A stretch of DNA of 9,112 bases, from contig JBICHM010000262.1 in NCBI GenBank assembly GCA_043101835.1, forward strand, positions 1-9,112. Reading direction: 5' to 3'. Each line of letters starts with the position of its first letter. The stretch's first letter is position 1. The position numbers and the translations under genes were made by a program. A model generated the notes under the pieces. The model searched no databases. It saw nothing but the letters and a program-made list of their open reading frames with translations, and was not told the origin of the DNA. Below, piece by piece: positions 1 to 6,354 of the stretch. The DNA is from JBICHM01 sp043101835 (GTDB lineage: Bacteria > Planctomycetota > Phycisphaerae > Phycisphaerales > UBA1924).

Positions 1-734
1 GCTACACGCGCGACCTCGAGAAGGACCTCGACGCGATCGAGGATGAGCACGCCGACTGGGTCGAGGTGCTCACGCGCTTCTACGGGCCCTTCGAGAAGGC
101 CCTCGAAGCGGCGCACGAGAACCTGCGCCACGCCAAGGCCGAGATCCAGCCGGCGCCCGAGGAGTACCGCTGCGAGAAGTGCGACGCCTCGCTGGTCTAC
201 CGTTTCGGAAAGAACGGCCGCTTCCTCTCGTGCTCGCGATACCCCGATTGCGACTACGCCTGCCCATGCGACCGGGACGGGAAGCCCAAGCCGATCGAGA
301 CGGCGAATGTCGCGTGCGTGAAGTGCGGCGGGCCGATGATCAAGCGATCCGGCCGCTTCGGGCCATTCTTCGGATGCGCCGCGTACCCCGAGTGCGACGG
401 CATTCTCAAGAGCGACAAGAAGGGCCGTCCGCTGGCCCCCCAGCCGCCCCCGCTCGAGACCGACCTGCCCTGCCCGAAGTGCGAGTCGCCCCTCGTGCTG
501 CGGAACGGGGTGCGTGGGCCGTGGCTGGCGTGCTCGCGCTACCCGAAGTGCCGCGGACGCGGGAAGTGGACGGAGCTCGACGACGCGACGCGCGAGAAGT
601 GGGAGAAGGCGCTCGCGGCGCACGAGAAGGAGCACCCGATCCCGATCGTGCGCGACCTCGAGGGTGTCGCCCTGACCGACAAGAAGGGCAAGCCGATCGA
701 GCGGGCGGAAGAGTTCGAGAGCGTCGGCGATTGA
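1..734 (+). CDS. topA: DNA topoisomerase I, C-terminal part (5' end outside window)
   Basis: Type IA topoisomerases relax negatively supercoiled DNA through a transient 5'-phosphotyrosine break. Only the C-terminal ~243 residues are here, read in the frame that begins at base 3; the catalytic core lies upstream of the window. The first residues (YTRDLEKDLDAI, then DWVEVLTRFYGPF) match the conserved end of the bacterial TopA core. Three C4 zinc-ribbon modules follow, each with CxxC, a GRFG/GVRG-like turn, and CxxYPxC: Cys codons from about 171 to 251, 315 to 395 and 471 to 551. An extra CPC lies just after the first module. A charged tail of about 60 residues (EKWEKALAAHEKEHP) follows the last finger; its role is unknown. 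The stop is TGA at 732-734. The zinc modules bind single-stranded DNA in the family. Identification is firm; only the total length is unknown. Confidence 0.95.
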   Translation, partial: YTRDLEKDLDAIEDEHADWVEVLTRFYGPFEKALEAAHENLRHAKAEIQPAPEEYRCEKCDASLVYRFGKNGRFLSCSRYPDCDYACPCDRDGKPKPIETANVACVKCGGPMIKRSGRFGPFFGCAAYPECDGILKSDKKGRPLAPQPPPLETDLPCPKCESPLVLRNGVRGPWLACSRYPKCRGRGKWTELDDATREKWEKALAAHEKEHPIPIVRDLEGVALTDKKGKPIERAEEFESVGD

Positions 735-747
735 TGCGGGATCGGGG

Positions 748-770
748 GCGCTCGCCTTCCGGCGATGCGC
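748..770 (+). terminator. Stem-loop 13 nt after topA stop, likely terminator
   Basis: The left arm GCGCTCGCC (748-756) pairs with the right arm 761-770 (GGCGA, one bulged T at 766, then GCGC) across a TTCC loop: nine base pairs, mostly G-C. It lies between topA and the next gene. There is no T-run after it, so it is not a textbook intrinsic terminator; it could instead block 3' exonucleases or work with Rho. Function is inferred from position and stability. Confidence 0.4.
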
Positions 771-789
771 ACCGACGCCCGGCCCGTGG

Positions 790-817
790 TTGCCCGGCGC
801 CCGTGGGACGCTACGGT
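790..817 (+). promoter_or_regulatory. Candidate sigma70-type promoter for clc-rnpA-yidD
   Basis: TTGCCC (790-795) and TACGGT (812-817) are 16 nt apart, matching the -35 and -10 consensus at 4/6 and 3/6 positions. Transcription would begin near 824, leaving a leader of roughly 44 nt before the chosen ATG at 868. This would make the TTG at 820 unusable as a start. It is the only gap wide enough for a promoter ahead of the three-gene run, but matches this weak occur by chance. Confidence 0.35.
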
Positions 818-867
818 GATTGCTTCGCGCCTCCACGATGGGTGTGGGGCGGCGCAGGACCCCCGCC

Positions 868-2727
868 ATGCAGCTCCCCCGACGACTCCGCCTGCTCCAC
901 CGCGCCGCGCTGCGCCTGGGGCTGCAGGCGGACTGGTACATGGTCGCCCTCGGGGCCGCGATCGGCGCGGTGACCGCGTTCGGCGCGATCGGCTTCGCCG
1001 AGTTGCTCCACGGCGCCGAGCGTCTCGCGTCGGACCTCTACGAATCGTCGCGACTTGTCGCGCTGGTCGCGCTGCCGATGGCCGGCGCGCTGGCGACGGG
1101 GCTCCTGATCTACTTCTTCGCGCGGGAGGCGCGCGGGCACGGCGTGCCGGAAGTGATGGACGCCCTGTTCCGCAAGGGCGGGCGGATCCGGCCGCGTGTG
1201 GCGCTGGTCAAGTCACTCGCGTCGGCGTGCACGATCGGCTCAGGCGGGTCGGCGGGCGCGGAGGGGCCGATCGTGCAGATCGGCGCCGCGATCGGGTCGG
1301 GCGTCGCCCAGATGCTGCGCGTGTCGCGCGATCAGGCCGGCACCCTGCTGGGCTGCGGCGCCGCGGCGGGGATCGCGAGCATCTTCAACGCCCCCATCGC
1401 CGGCGTCTTCTTCGTGCTGGAGATCCTGCTGCGCGACTTCTCGCTGCGCACCTTCACGCCGATGGTCGTCTCGAGCGTCTTCAGCGCCGCCGTGACGCAG
1501 GCCGTGCTCGGGCGGAATGTCGCGATCTTCGCGGCCAACGAGTCGCTGCGCCAGTACGAGTTCACCCTGCCGGAGCTGCCGAGCTACATCCTGCTGGGGA
1601 TCTTCTGCGGCTTCATCGCCTCGGGCTTCATCAAGCTGCTCTACGCCACCGAGGACTTCGCCGAGTCGGTGAAGATCCATCCGATCGCCAAGCCGGTGAT
1701 CGGCGCCGGCCTGCTCGGCGGGCTGGGGCTCCTGTATGTCGTGCTCTCCTCCGGCGGACCCGCGACGGCGCCCCCCTTCTACGGCAACGGATACGACATC
1801 ATCCGATTCCTGCTGGAACCGGGCTCGTACGGCCTCGGGGAATCGATCGGCGCAAATGTCCCCCTCGCCGGTGTGCTCGAAGCCGACGCGGTTGTCATGT
1901 CACCGACGCTGCTCGTGCTGCTGGGCATCCTCGTCGGCAAGCTGCTGGCGACGTGCTTCACGCTGGGCTCGGGCGGGTCCGGCGGCGTCTTCGCCCCGTC
2001 GCTGTTCCTCGGCGCGGTCGGCGGCGGCCTCTTCGGCGTCGTGCTGCAGCGCCTCGGGCTGCTTCCCGCGGCCGGTTCGCCGGCCACCTACGCCCTCGTC
2101 GGCATGGCGGCGGTCGTCGCCGGCACGACGCACGCGCCGCTCACGGCGATTCTCATCATCTTCGAGATCACGCGCGACATCTATGTGCTGCTGCCCATCA
2201 TGCTCGCCGCCGTCATGGCGACGGGCGTTGCGCGCCTCGTCTTCCGCGACTCGATCTACACGCTCAAACTGCGCCGGCGCGGCGTGCTGCTCGGGTCCTC
2301 GGCCGACCTGACAATCCTCCGGCGCATCCCGGCGCGCGAGGTGCCGCTTGTGCCGCATGTCGCGGTGCGGCCCGAAGACCCCGTCGCGAAACTGCTCGAC
2401 CTCAACCGCGAGTACCTCGTGGCGGACTTCGTCGTCGTCGATGACCACGGCCGGTACGAGGGGATCATCAGCAGCCAGGACCTGCGCACGGCGCTGCTCG
2501 AGCGCGAGGCCATCCCACTGCTGCTCGTCGAGGACCTCGTTGTGCGCACGCTGCCGACGATCTCGCCCGATGAGGGGCTGCACAGCGTGCTCGACAAGTT
2601 CAGTCGCCACGACGTCGCCAGCCTCGCGATGGTGGAAGTCGGCGCCGATGGCGAGCAGCACATCCTCGGTTTGCTGACGCGCGGGCGCCTCATGGGCCGC
2701 TATCAGCAGGCCCTCCTCGAGACCTGA
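868..2727 (+). CDS. ClC-family chloride channel/antiporter with tandem CBS domains
   Basis: This 619-residue inner-membrane protein conducts or exchanges chloride or a related anion. The ClC signatures are present in order: GHGVPE at residues 90-95 (usually GSGIPE), GAEGP at 130-134 carrying the gating glutamate E132, GGVFAPSLF at 372-380, and Y439 where the family's anion-coordinating tyrosine sits. Many hydrophobic helices fill residues 22-460. Two CBS domains follow (about 490-545 and 552-615), which in relatives bind adenine nucleotides and modulate gating. By eye, the position of E. coli E203 (internal proton glutamate) is I186 next to a kept E185, so coupling to protons is uncertain. 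The ATG at 868 has AGGA eight nt upstream; in-frame TTG 820 and ATG 838 lack a ribosome site and add only a basic, non-conserved extension. It is followed 3 nt later by rnpA, so the two are probably cotranscribed. Confidence 0.93.
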   Translation: MQLPRRLRLLHRAALRLGLQADWYMVALGAAIGAVTAFGAIGFAELLHGAERLASDLYESSRLVALVALPMAGALATGLLIYFFAREARGHGVPEVMDALFRKGGRIRPRVALVKSLASACTIGSGGSAGAEGPIVQIGAAIGSGVAQMLRVSRDQAGTLLGCGAAAGIASIFNAPIAGVFFVLEILLRDFSLRTFTPMVVSSVFSAAVTQAVLGRNVAIFAANESLRQYEFTLPELPSYILLGIFCGFIASGFIKLLYATEDFAESVKIHPIAKPVIGAGLLGGLGLLYVVLSSGGPATAPPFYGNGYDIIRFLLEPGSYGLGESIGANVPLAGVLEADAVVMSPTLLVLLGILVGKLLATCFTLGSGGSGGVFAPSLFLGAVGGGLFGVVLQRLGLLPAAGSPATYALVGMAAVVAGTTHAPLTAILIIFEITRDIYVLLPIMLAAVMATGVARLVFRDSIYTLKLRRRGVLLGSSADLTILRRIPAREVPLVPHVAVRPEDPVAKLLDLNREYLVADFVVVDDHGRYEGIISSQDLRTALLEREAIPLLLVEDLVVRTLPTISPDEGLHSVLDKFSRHDVASLAMVEVGADGEQHILGLLTRGRLMGRYQQALLET

Positions 2728-2730
2728 CCG

Positions 2731-3162
2731 ATGAGCGACGGCGACATCAGCGTCCCGGGATCGCCTTCGCTGCACTTTCGGCGCCGCCACCGGCTGAGCC
2801 GATCGCTGGACTATCGCGCCGCGTACAAGCAGGGCAAGCGCAAGCCGCGCGGGCCGCTGCTGATTTTCGCGCGCCCGAACGGGCTCGACCACGCGCGCCT
2901 CGGGTTGTCGGTCCCGCGCCGTGTGGGCAACGCGGTCGAGCGAAACCGTGTGAAGCGACGCCTTCGCGAGGCGTTCCGGCTGCTCATGCCGTCGATGCCC
3001 CCGGGGTACGACGTGGTGATCTCCGTCCGCCCCCACGCGCCGCTTCCGATGGCGGAGTACCAGGGCCTGCTGGAATCGGCGTGGCGCTCGCTGGATGGCG
3101 ACTGGCGCCGCCACGCGGCGCGCCAACAATCGGGCAGTGACAGACCCGGCGACAACACCTGA
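2731..3162 (+). CDS. rnpA: Ribonuclease P protein component
   Basis: This is the small basic protein subunit of RNase P, which binds the catalytic RNA and the 5' leader of pre-tRNA and helps 5' maturation. Of 143 residues, the core begins at about 16 (FRRRHRLSRSLDYRAAYKQG). The diagnostic segment lies at 57-83: LGLSVPRRVGNAV, then the RNR box ERNRVKRRLREAFR (70-83). GYDVVISVRP (92-101) forms the last conserved strand. Both ends carry short non-conserved extensions (SDGDISVPGSPS and a tail after ~125), making it somewhat longer than the usual 110-125 residues. The ATG comes 3 nt after the clc stop with no clear ribosome site, so translation may depend on ribosomes finishing clc. rpmH, which normally precedes rnpA, is missing here. 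The 3' end overlaps yidD. Confidence 0.95.
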   Translation: MSDGDISVPGSPSLHFRRRHRLSRSLDYRAAYKQGKRKPRGPLLIFARPNGLDHARLGLSVPRRVGNAVERNRVKRRLREAFRLLMPSMPPGYDVVISVRPHAPLPMAEYQGLLESAWRSLDGDWRRHAARQQSGSDRPGDNT

Positions 3163-3421
3163 CGCCCCTCCCGCGGCGCGCGACCGGCCGGGCGCGCTGG
3201 CGCGCCTGGGCGCGGCGCCGCTGATCGGCCTAGTGTTGCTCTACCGGGCGATCCTCAGCCCGTTGATGGCCGGTCGGTGCCGCTTTCACCCCACCTGCAG
3301 CGCGTACGCGCTCGAGGCGTTGCGCCGCCATGGGCCGATTCGGGGCGCCTGGCTGACTGTGCGCCGCCTGCTGCGATGCCACCCGTGGGGCGGGTCGGGC
3401 TATGACCCGCCGCCGCCGTGA
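3137..3421 (+). CDS. yidD: Membrane protein insertion efficiency factor YidD
   Basis: YidD is a small membrane-associated protein thought to assist the YidC insertase. The conserved core runs from about base 3222 to the stop: an amphipathic LIGLVLLYRAILSPL segment, then CRFHPTCSAYALEAL, the RGAWLTVRRLLRCHPW block and a GYDPPPP end. The three family cysteines are present. The chosen GTG at 3137 gives 94 residues and a 26-nt overlap with rnpA, the usual tight rnpA-yidD arrangement. The in-frame ATG at 3095 would give 108 residues and a 68-nt overlap. Neither has a convincing ribosome site, and the first ~25 residues (Pro/Ala/Asp-rich) are not conserved, so the start is uncertain by these two choices. 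yidC does not follow, unlike the common rpmH-rnpA-yidD-yidC order. Confidence 0.88.
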   Translation: MTDPATTPDAPPAARDRPGALARLGAAPLIGLVLLYRAILSPLMAGRCRFHPTCSAYALEALRRHGPIRGAWLTVRRLLRCHPWGGSGYDPPPP

Positions 3422-3431
3422 TCGATCGCGT

Positions 3432-3469
3432 CTGCGGCGCGACAGGGGCTCAGGTACCCTTGCCCGCAG
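3432..3469 (+). other. Nested inverted repeats between yidD and the TetR gene
   Basis: CTGCGG (3432-3437) is complementary to CCGCAG (3464-3469), and inside it AGGG (3444-3447) can pair with CCCT (3457-3460) around a central GGTACC. A second small inverted repeat, GGCCG-6 nt-CGGCC, overlaps its right end at 3469-3484. In this 84-nt gap such symmetry could be a weak terminator for yidD or an operator bound by the downstream TetR protein. Arms are short and GC-rich, so chance is possible. Confidence 0.25.
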
Positions 3470-3505
3470 GCCGATGAAGCGGCCGGACGCCCTGGGAGGG
3501 ACGAG

Positions 3506-4105
3506 ATGTCGGCGCGACTGCCCGCCGCCGAGCGGCGTGAACAACTGCTCTCGGTCGCCTCGTCGCTCTTTGCGGAGCGCGGGTTCGCGGGGACAACGAC
3601 CGCCGAGCTCGCGCGGCGCGCCGGCGTCACCGAGCCGATCATCTACCGCCACTTCCCATCGAAGCGGGATCTCTTCGTCGCGCTGATCGATCAGACGGGC
3701 GCCGAGACGATCGAGACCTGGCGCCAGCAGCTCGCCGACGCCCCCGACCCGGCCGAGCGCCTCCGCCGGCTCATCGGCGCCAACCCGATGGTCACCAATC
3801 GCGGGCGAGGCGTGTACCGCGTCATCGTGCAGGCGATGACCGAGATCGAGGACGAACAGGTCAAGGCCGCGATCCAGCGTCACATGACCGCGCTGCACGG
3901 CTTCCTCTCCAAAGAGGTCGACTACGCCCAGGAGGGCGGGCAGGTCTCGAAGCGCTTCAGCCCGGACATCACGGCGTGGATGCTCATTCACCTCGGCCTT
4001 GGCTACGGCGTGCTGGCGCCCGTGGGCGTGCCCGGCCACGCGCGCGACGAGTCGGGCATGCACGTGCGCGATGTCATCGAGCAGATCATGCTCGGCGTGC
4101 GCTGA
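3506..4105 (+). CDS. TetR/AcrR-family transcriptional regulator
   Basis: This is a 199-residue one-component repressor-type regulator. The N-terminal helix-turn-helix is typical of the family: helix 1 with RREQLLSVASSLFAERGFAGT (10-30), then TTAELARRAGVTEPIIYRHFPSKRDLF (31-57) containing the recognition helix and the IYRHF hallmark. The C-terminal ~140 helical residues are the variable ligand and dimer domain and give no hint of the effector. The ATG is preceded by GGGAGGG (3494-3500) with 5 nt spacing, the best ribosome site in this part of the window. Family members often repress themselves or a neighbouring transporter. Here the gene converges on an ABC ATPase gene with 3 nt between stop codons, so it cannot share a promoter with it; any control of that gene would act at the distant 4976-5046 region. 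Targets are unknown. Confidence 0.92.
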   Translation: MSARLPAAERREQLLSVASSLFAERGFAGTTTAELARRAGVTEPIIYRHFPSKRDLFVALIDQTGAETIETWRQQLADAPDPAERLRRLIGANPMVTNRGRGVYRVIVQAMTEIEDEQVKAAIQRHMTALHGFLSKEVDYAQEGGQVSKRFSPDITAWMLIHLGLGYGVLAPVGVPGHARDESGMHVRDVIEQIMLGVR

Positions 4106-4108
4106 CAC

Positions 4109-4975
4109 TCACGCCGACGACCGGTCCCACTCCGTCCGGCGAAGGTGCAGCGCGGGCATGAGTTCGAAGTATGGCCGGATGATCTTCGAGGGCGAGTCCT
4201 CGAACGCGCGGAACGAGCCGTCGAAAAACACCTTGCCCTCGTGCAGCATCACGACGCGCGGCTCGAGACGCGCGAGCAGATCCTTGTCGTGTGTGATGAC
4301 CACCGTGGTGCGCCCCTCGCCGTCGCGCGTGCGCTCGTTGTGGATCTGGCCAACGAGATCCTGCACCTGGCTGGCGAGCACCGGGTCGAGACCGGTCGTG
4401 GGCTCGTCATAGAAGATGATGGCGGGATCCATCGCGATGGCGCGCGCGATTGCGACGCGTTTGGCCATGCCGCCGGAGAGTTCGTGGCGCTCCTTGGCGA
4501 GAACACCGCTGGCGCCGTCGAACCCGACGGCGTCGAGCGCACGCTCGATGCGTTCGAGGCGCTCAGCCTCGCTGAGCTTTGTGTGGATGCGCAGCCAGAA
4601 CTCGCAGTTCTCGCGCACCGTGCCGGAGTACAGCGCGTTGCGCTGGAAGACGACGGCCCAGTGGCGCCGGATACGGTCCATCTGATCCTCGGTGAGCGAG
4701 CGGAGGTCACGGAGCGGTGCGCCGGGTGCGCTGTGGTCGGCGACGGAGACGCGCCCCTTATCGGGCGTCAGCACGCCGATGATGTGCTCGAGAAGCACGC
4801 TCTTTCCACAGCCGGAGCCGCCGACGATCGCGACCAGGTCGCCGCGGCGCACCTCGAGGTCGATGCCTCGCAGGACCGGGCGTCCGCCGAAGCCCCGGTG
4901 AAGGCCTTCGACGCGGATCTCGACCGGGGGCTTCCGGTACGGCGCAGGCGGGATCTCGGACGCTGGATCGACCAC
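4109..4975 (-). CDS. ABC transporter ATP-binding protein, MlaF/Ttg2A-like
   Basis: This 288-residue cytoplasmic ATPase contains a complete nucleotide-binding domain: Walker A GGSGCGKS (52-59), Q-loop Q111, signature LSGGM (166-170) followed by AKR, Walker B IIFYDE (186-191), D-loop region GLDP, and switch histidine H229. The signature LSGGMAKR and the FQRNALYSGTVRENCEFWLR block after the Q-loop resemble MlaF, the ATPase of Mce/Mla lipid transporters that move phospholipids between membranes. The substrate is an inference. No permease (MlaE), MlaD or binding protein is next to it, so the partners must be encoded elsewhere. The GTG start (4973-4975) has no ribosome site, but TACGAT lies 7 nt upstream, consistent with a leaderless transcript. 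A ~17-residue Pro-rich N-terminal extension precedes the domain. Confidence 0.9.
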   Translation of the reverse strand: MVDPASEIPPAPYRKPPVEIRVEGLHRGFGGRPVLRGIDLEVRRGDLVAIVGGSGCGKSVLLEHIIGVLTPDKGRVSVADHSAPGAPLRDLRSLTEDQMDRIRRHWAVVFQRNALYSGTVRENCEFWLRIHTKLSEAERLERIERALDAVGFDGASGVLAKERHELSGGMAKRVAIARAIAMDPAIIFYDEPTTGLDPVLASQVQDLVGQIHNERTRDGEGRTTVVITHDKDLLARLEPRVVMLHEGKVFFDGSFRAFEDSPSKIIRPYFELMPALHLRRTEWDRSSA

Positions 4976-4982
4976 TGGCGGG

Positions 4983-4988
4983 ATCGTA
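4983..4988 (-). promoter_or_regulatory. Candidate -10 box for a leaderless ABC ATPase transcript
   Basis: On the minus strand TACGAT is followed by 7 nt and then the GTG start. TAnnnT at this distance places transcription start at or beside the start codon, and there is no Shine-Dalgarno sequence. It mirrors the element ahead of the divergent cysteine desulfurase gene. No clear -35 is visible. Confidence 0.4.
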
Positions 4989-5034
4989 CCGGCTTTCCCG
5001 GAAGGAACCGCTCGGCCCCATCGCGGGTTGGGGT

Positions 5035-5040
5035 TACGAT
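5035..5040 (+). promoter_or_regulatory. Candidate -10 box for a leaderless cysteine desulfurase transcript
   Basis: TACGAT is followed by 6 nt (TCTGAC) and then ATG at 5047, the spacing at which RNA polymerase would begin on the A of the start codon. No ribosome binding site precedes the ATG, which fits leaderless translation. The identical hexamer in the opposite direction lies 47 nt to the left. No good -35 was found, as is common for such promoters in GC-rich bacteria. Confidence 0.42.
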
Positions 5041-5046
5041 TCTGAC

Positions 5047-6210
5047 ATGGTCTACCTCGACAACAACGCCACCACCCGGCCGGACGACCGGGTGGCCGAG
5101 GCGATGCACGAGATGCTCTGCCAGGAGTGGGGCAATCCCTCCAGCATGCACCGATTCGGCCAGACGGCGCGGGCGCGCGTCGAGCTCGCCCGGCGCGCTG
5201 TGGCCACGCTCATCAACGCCTCGCCTCGTGAGATCGTCTTCACCTCCGGCGGCACGGAGAGCATCTGCGCCGTCGTGCTCGGCCTGCTCCGCGCGCGGAA
5301 GGACACAAGCCGCAACGTGATCGTGACGACCGAAGTCGAGCACGCCGCGGTGCGCGAACTCGTCGCCAGCCTCGCGCCGGAAATGGAGATGCGCGCGCTG
5401 CCGCTTGGGCCGGGCGGCGTCGTCGATCTCGACGGCGCCCGCGCGGTCATCGACGACGATGTCGCGCTGGTCACCGTGCAGTGGGCCAACAACGAGACCG
5501 GCGCGATCCACCCGATCGAGGCGATCGGCGCCCACTGCCGCGAGCGCCAGATCCCCTTCCATACCGACGGCACGCAGTGGGTCGGGCGCATGCCCACCGA
5601 TGTGCGCGAGTTGCCGGTCGACACCGTCACCTTCAGCGCGCACAAGTTTCACGGGCCCAAGGGCTGCGGCGCCATCTGGGCGCGGCGCGGGCTGCCGCTG
5701 CAGCCCATCATGCACGGCAGCCAGGAACTGGGCCGGCGCGGCGGCACCGAGAACACCAGCGGCATCGTCGGCATGGGCGTCGCCTGCCAGGTCGCCGGCG
5801 AATGGCTCGCCGACCCCGCGAACCGCGACCGCATCGCGGCCATGCGCGACCGGCTGGAGCGCGAGGTCCTCGCCCGCTGCCCGGGCGCCTGCGTCAACGG
5901 CCCGACCGACCCCGCGCTGCGCCTCTGGAACACGACGAACATCGGCTTCCCGCGTCTCGAGGGCGAGGCGCTGCTGATGCTCCTCAGCGAGCGCGGCGTG
6001 TGCGCCAGCGCCGGCGCCGCGTGCAGCAGCGGGTCGCTGGAACCCAGCCCGATCCTCCGCGCGATGGGCGTGGCGCCGGAGGTGGCGCACGGGTCGATCC
6101 GCCTGAGCCTCAGCCGCGAGACGACCGAATCGGAAGTCGATGAGGCGATCGAGACGATCTGCGCATGCGTGGAGCGGCTGGGGGCGTCGAGCGCATCGGC
6201 GATCGCCTGA
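5047..6210 (+). CDS. nifS: Cysteine desulfurase, NifS/IscS class I
   Basis: This PLP enzyme converts L-cysteine to alanine and passes the sulfur as an enzyme persulfide to Fe-S cluster scaffolds or tRNA thiolation enzymes. It has 387 residues, close to the 390-405 of NifS and IscS. Visible catalytic parts: N-terminal YLDNNATT; TSGGTES (66-72) for the PLP phosphate; H99 stacking on the cofactor; N149 in NNETG; D174 and Q177 in HTDGTQ; the Schiff-base lysine K200 in SAHKFHGPKG; and the sulfur-accepting C326 in the mobile loop ACSSGSLEPS. The SLEPS loop places it in the NifS/IscS class rather than SufS. No scaffold (iscU, nifU, sufU), regulator or nif gene is adjacent, so its partners and the choice between nifS and iscS as a name cannot be settled. 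It is divergent from the ABC ATPase gene and probably transcribed alone. Confidence 0.94.
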   Translation: MVYLDNNATTRPDDRVAEAMHEMLCQEWGNPSSMHRFGQTARARVELARRAVATLINASPREIVFTSGGTESICAVVLGLLRARKDTSRNVIVTTEVEHAAVRELVASLAPEMEMRALPLGPGGVVDLDGARAVIDDDVALVTVQWANNETGAIHPIEAIGAHCRERQIPFHTDGTQWVGRMPTDVRELPVDTVTFSAHKFHGPKGCGAIWARRGLPLQPIMHGSQELGRRGGTENTSGIVGMGVACQVAGEWLADPANRDRIAAMRDRLEREVLARCPGACVNGPTDPALRLWNTTNIGFPRLEGEALLMLLSERGVCASAGAACSSGSLEPSPILRAMGVAPEVAHGSIRLSLSRETTESEVDEAIETICACVERLGASSASAIA

Positions 6211-6229
6211 GGGGCGCGCCCCACGCGTG
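6211..6229 (+). terminator. Adjacent palindromes directly after the cysteine desulfurase stop
   Basis: GGGGCGCGCCCC (6211-6222) begins on the base after the TGA and overlaps by one base CACGCGTG (6222-6229). The first can form a short GGGG/CCCC stem with a CGCG loop. There is no T-run. Position suggests a transcript end, but both palindromes are loopless or nearly so and could equally be protein-binding sites or chance in GC-rich DNA. Confidence 0.25.
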
Positions 6230-6354
6230 ACAAAGTCCAAGAAAATATTTGATACTCCCGTCACAACGGCAGTTGGTGAGCCGCTGCTTCTCATATCGAC
6301 CCGATGTCTGGCGATCGTCGCGCCGGCGCGGGCTAGATTATGGAGTAGCAACCT
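6230..6354 (+). promoter_or_regulatory. AT-rich upstream region and ribosome site of the FG-GAP protein gene
   Basis: An 18-nt AT-rich patch (6239-6256, containing AAATATTT) stands out sharply from surrounding ~70% GC sequence and may act as an UP element or easily melted promoter region. A -10-like TAGATT lies at 6334-6339 but has no matching -35, and it is too close to the ribosome site to be convincing. GGAG (6342-6345), 9 nt before GTG 6355, is a good Shine-Dalgarno match and decides that start. No small gene is seen in this region. Confidence 0.4.

Noticed and set aside
820..840. TTG 820 or ATG 838 as start of the ClC protein
   Set aside because: Neither has a ribosome site, the added residues are basic and not conserved, and TTG 820 sits within 3 nt of the candidate -10 box. 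ATG 868 has AGGA at 8 nt.
765..2444. Plus-strand open frame (about 560 codons) out of frame with clc
   Set aside because: It is an Arg/Ala-rich shadow; the ClC and CBS motifs are all in the other frame.
1900..3129. Long open frame (about 400 codons) on the minus strand across clc and rnpA
   Set aside because: It is rich in Arg, Ala and His, shows no recognisable motif, and lies opposite two well-identified genes. It is a typical shadow frame of high-GC DNA.
4145..5320. Plus-strand open frame (about 390 codons) opposite the ABC ATPase gene
   Set aside because: The ATPase on the other strand has every expected motif; this frame has none and runs out of frame into the desulfurase gene.
6227..6264. 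Inverted repeat GTGAC / GTCAC as an operator
   Set aside because: Five-base arms 28 nt apart cannot be told from chance.
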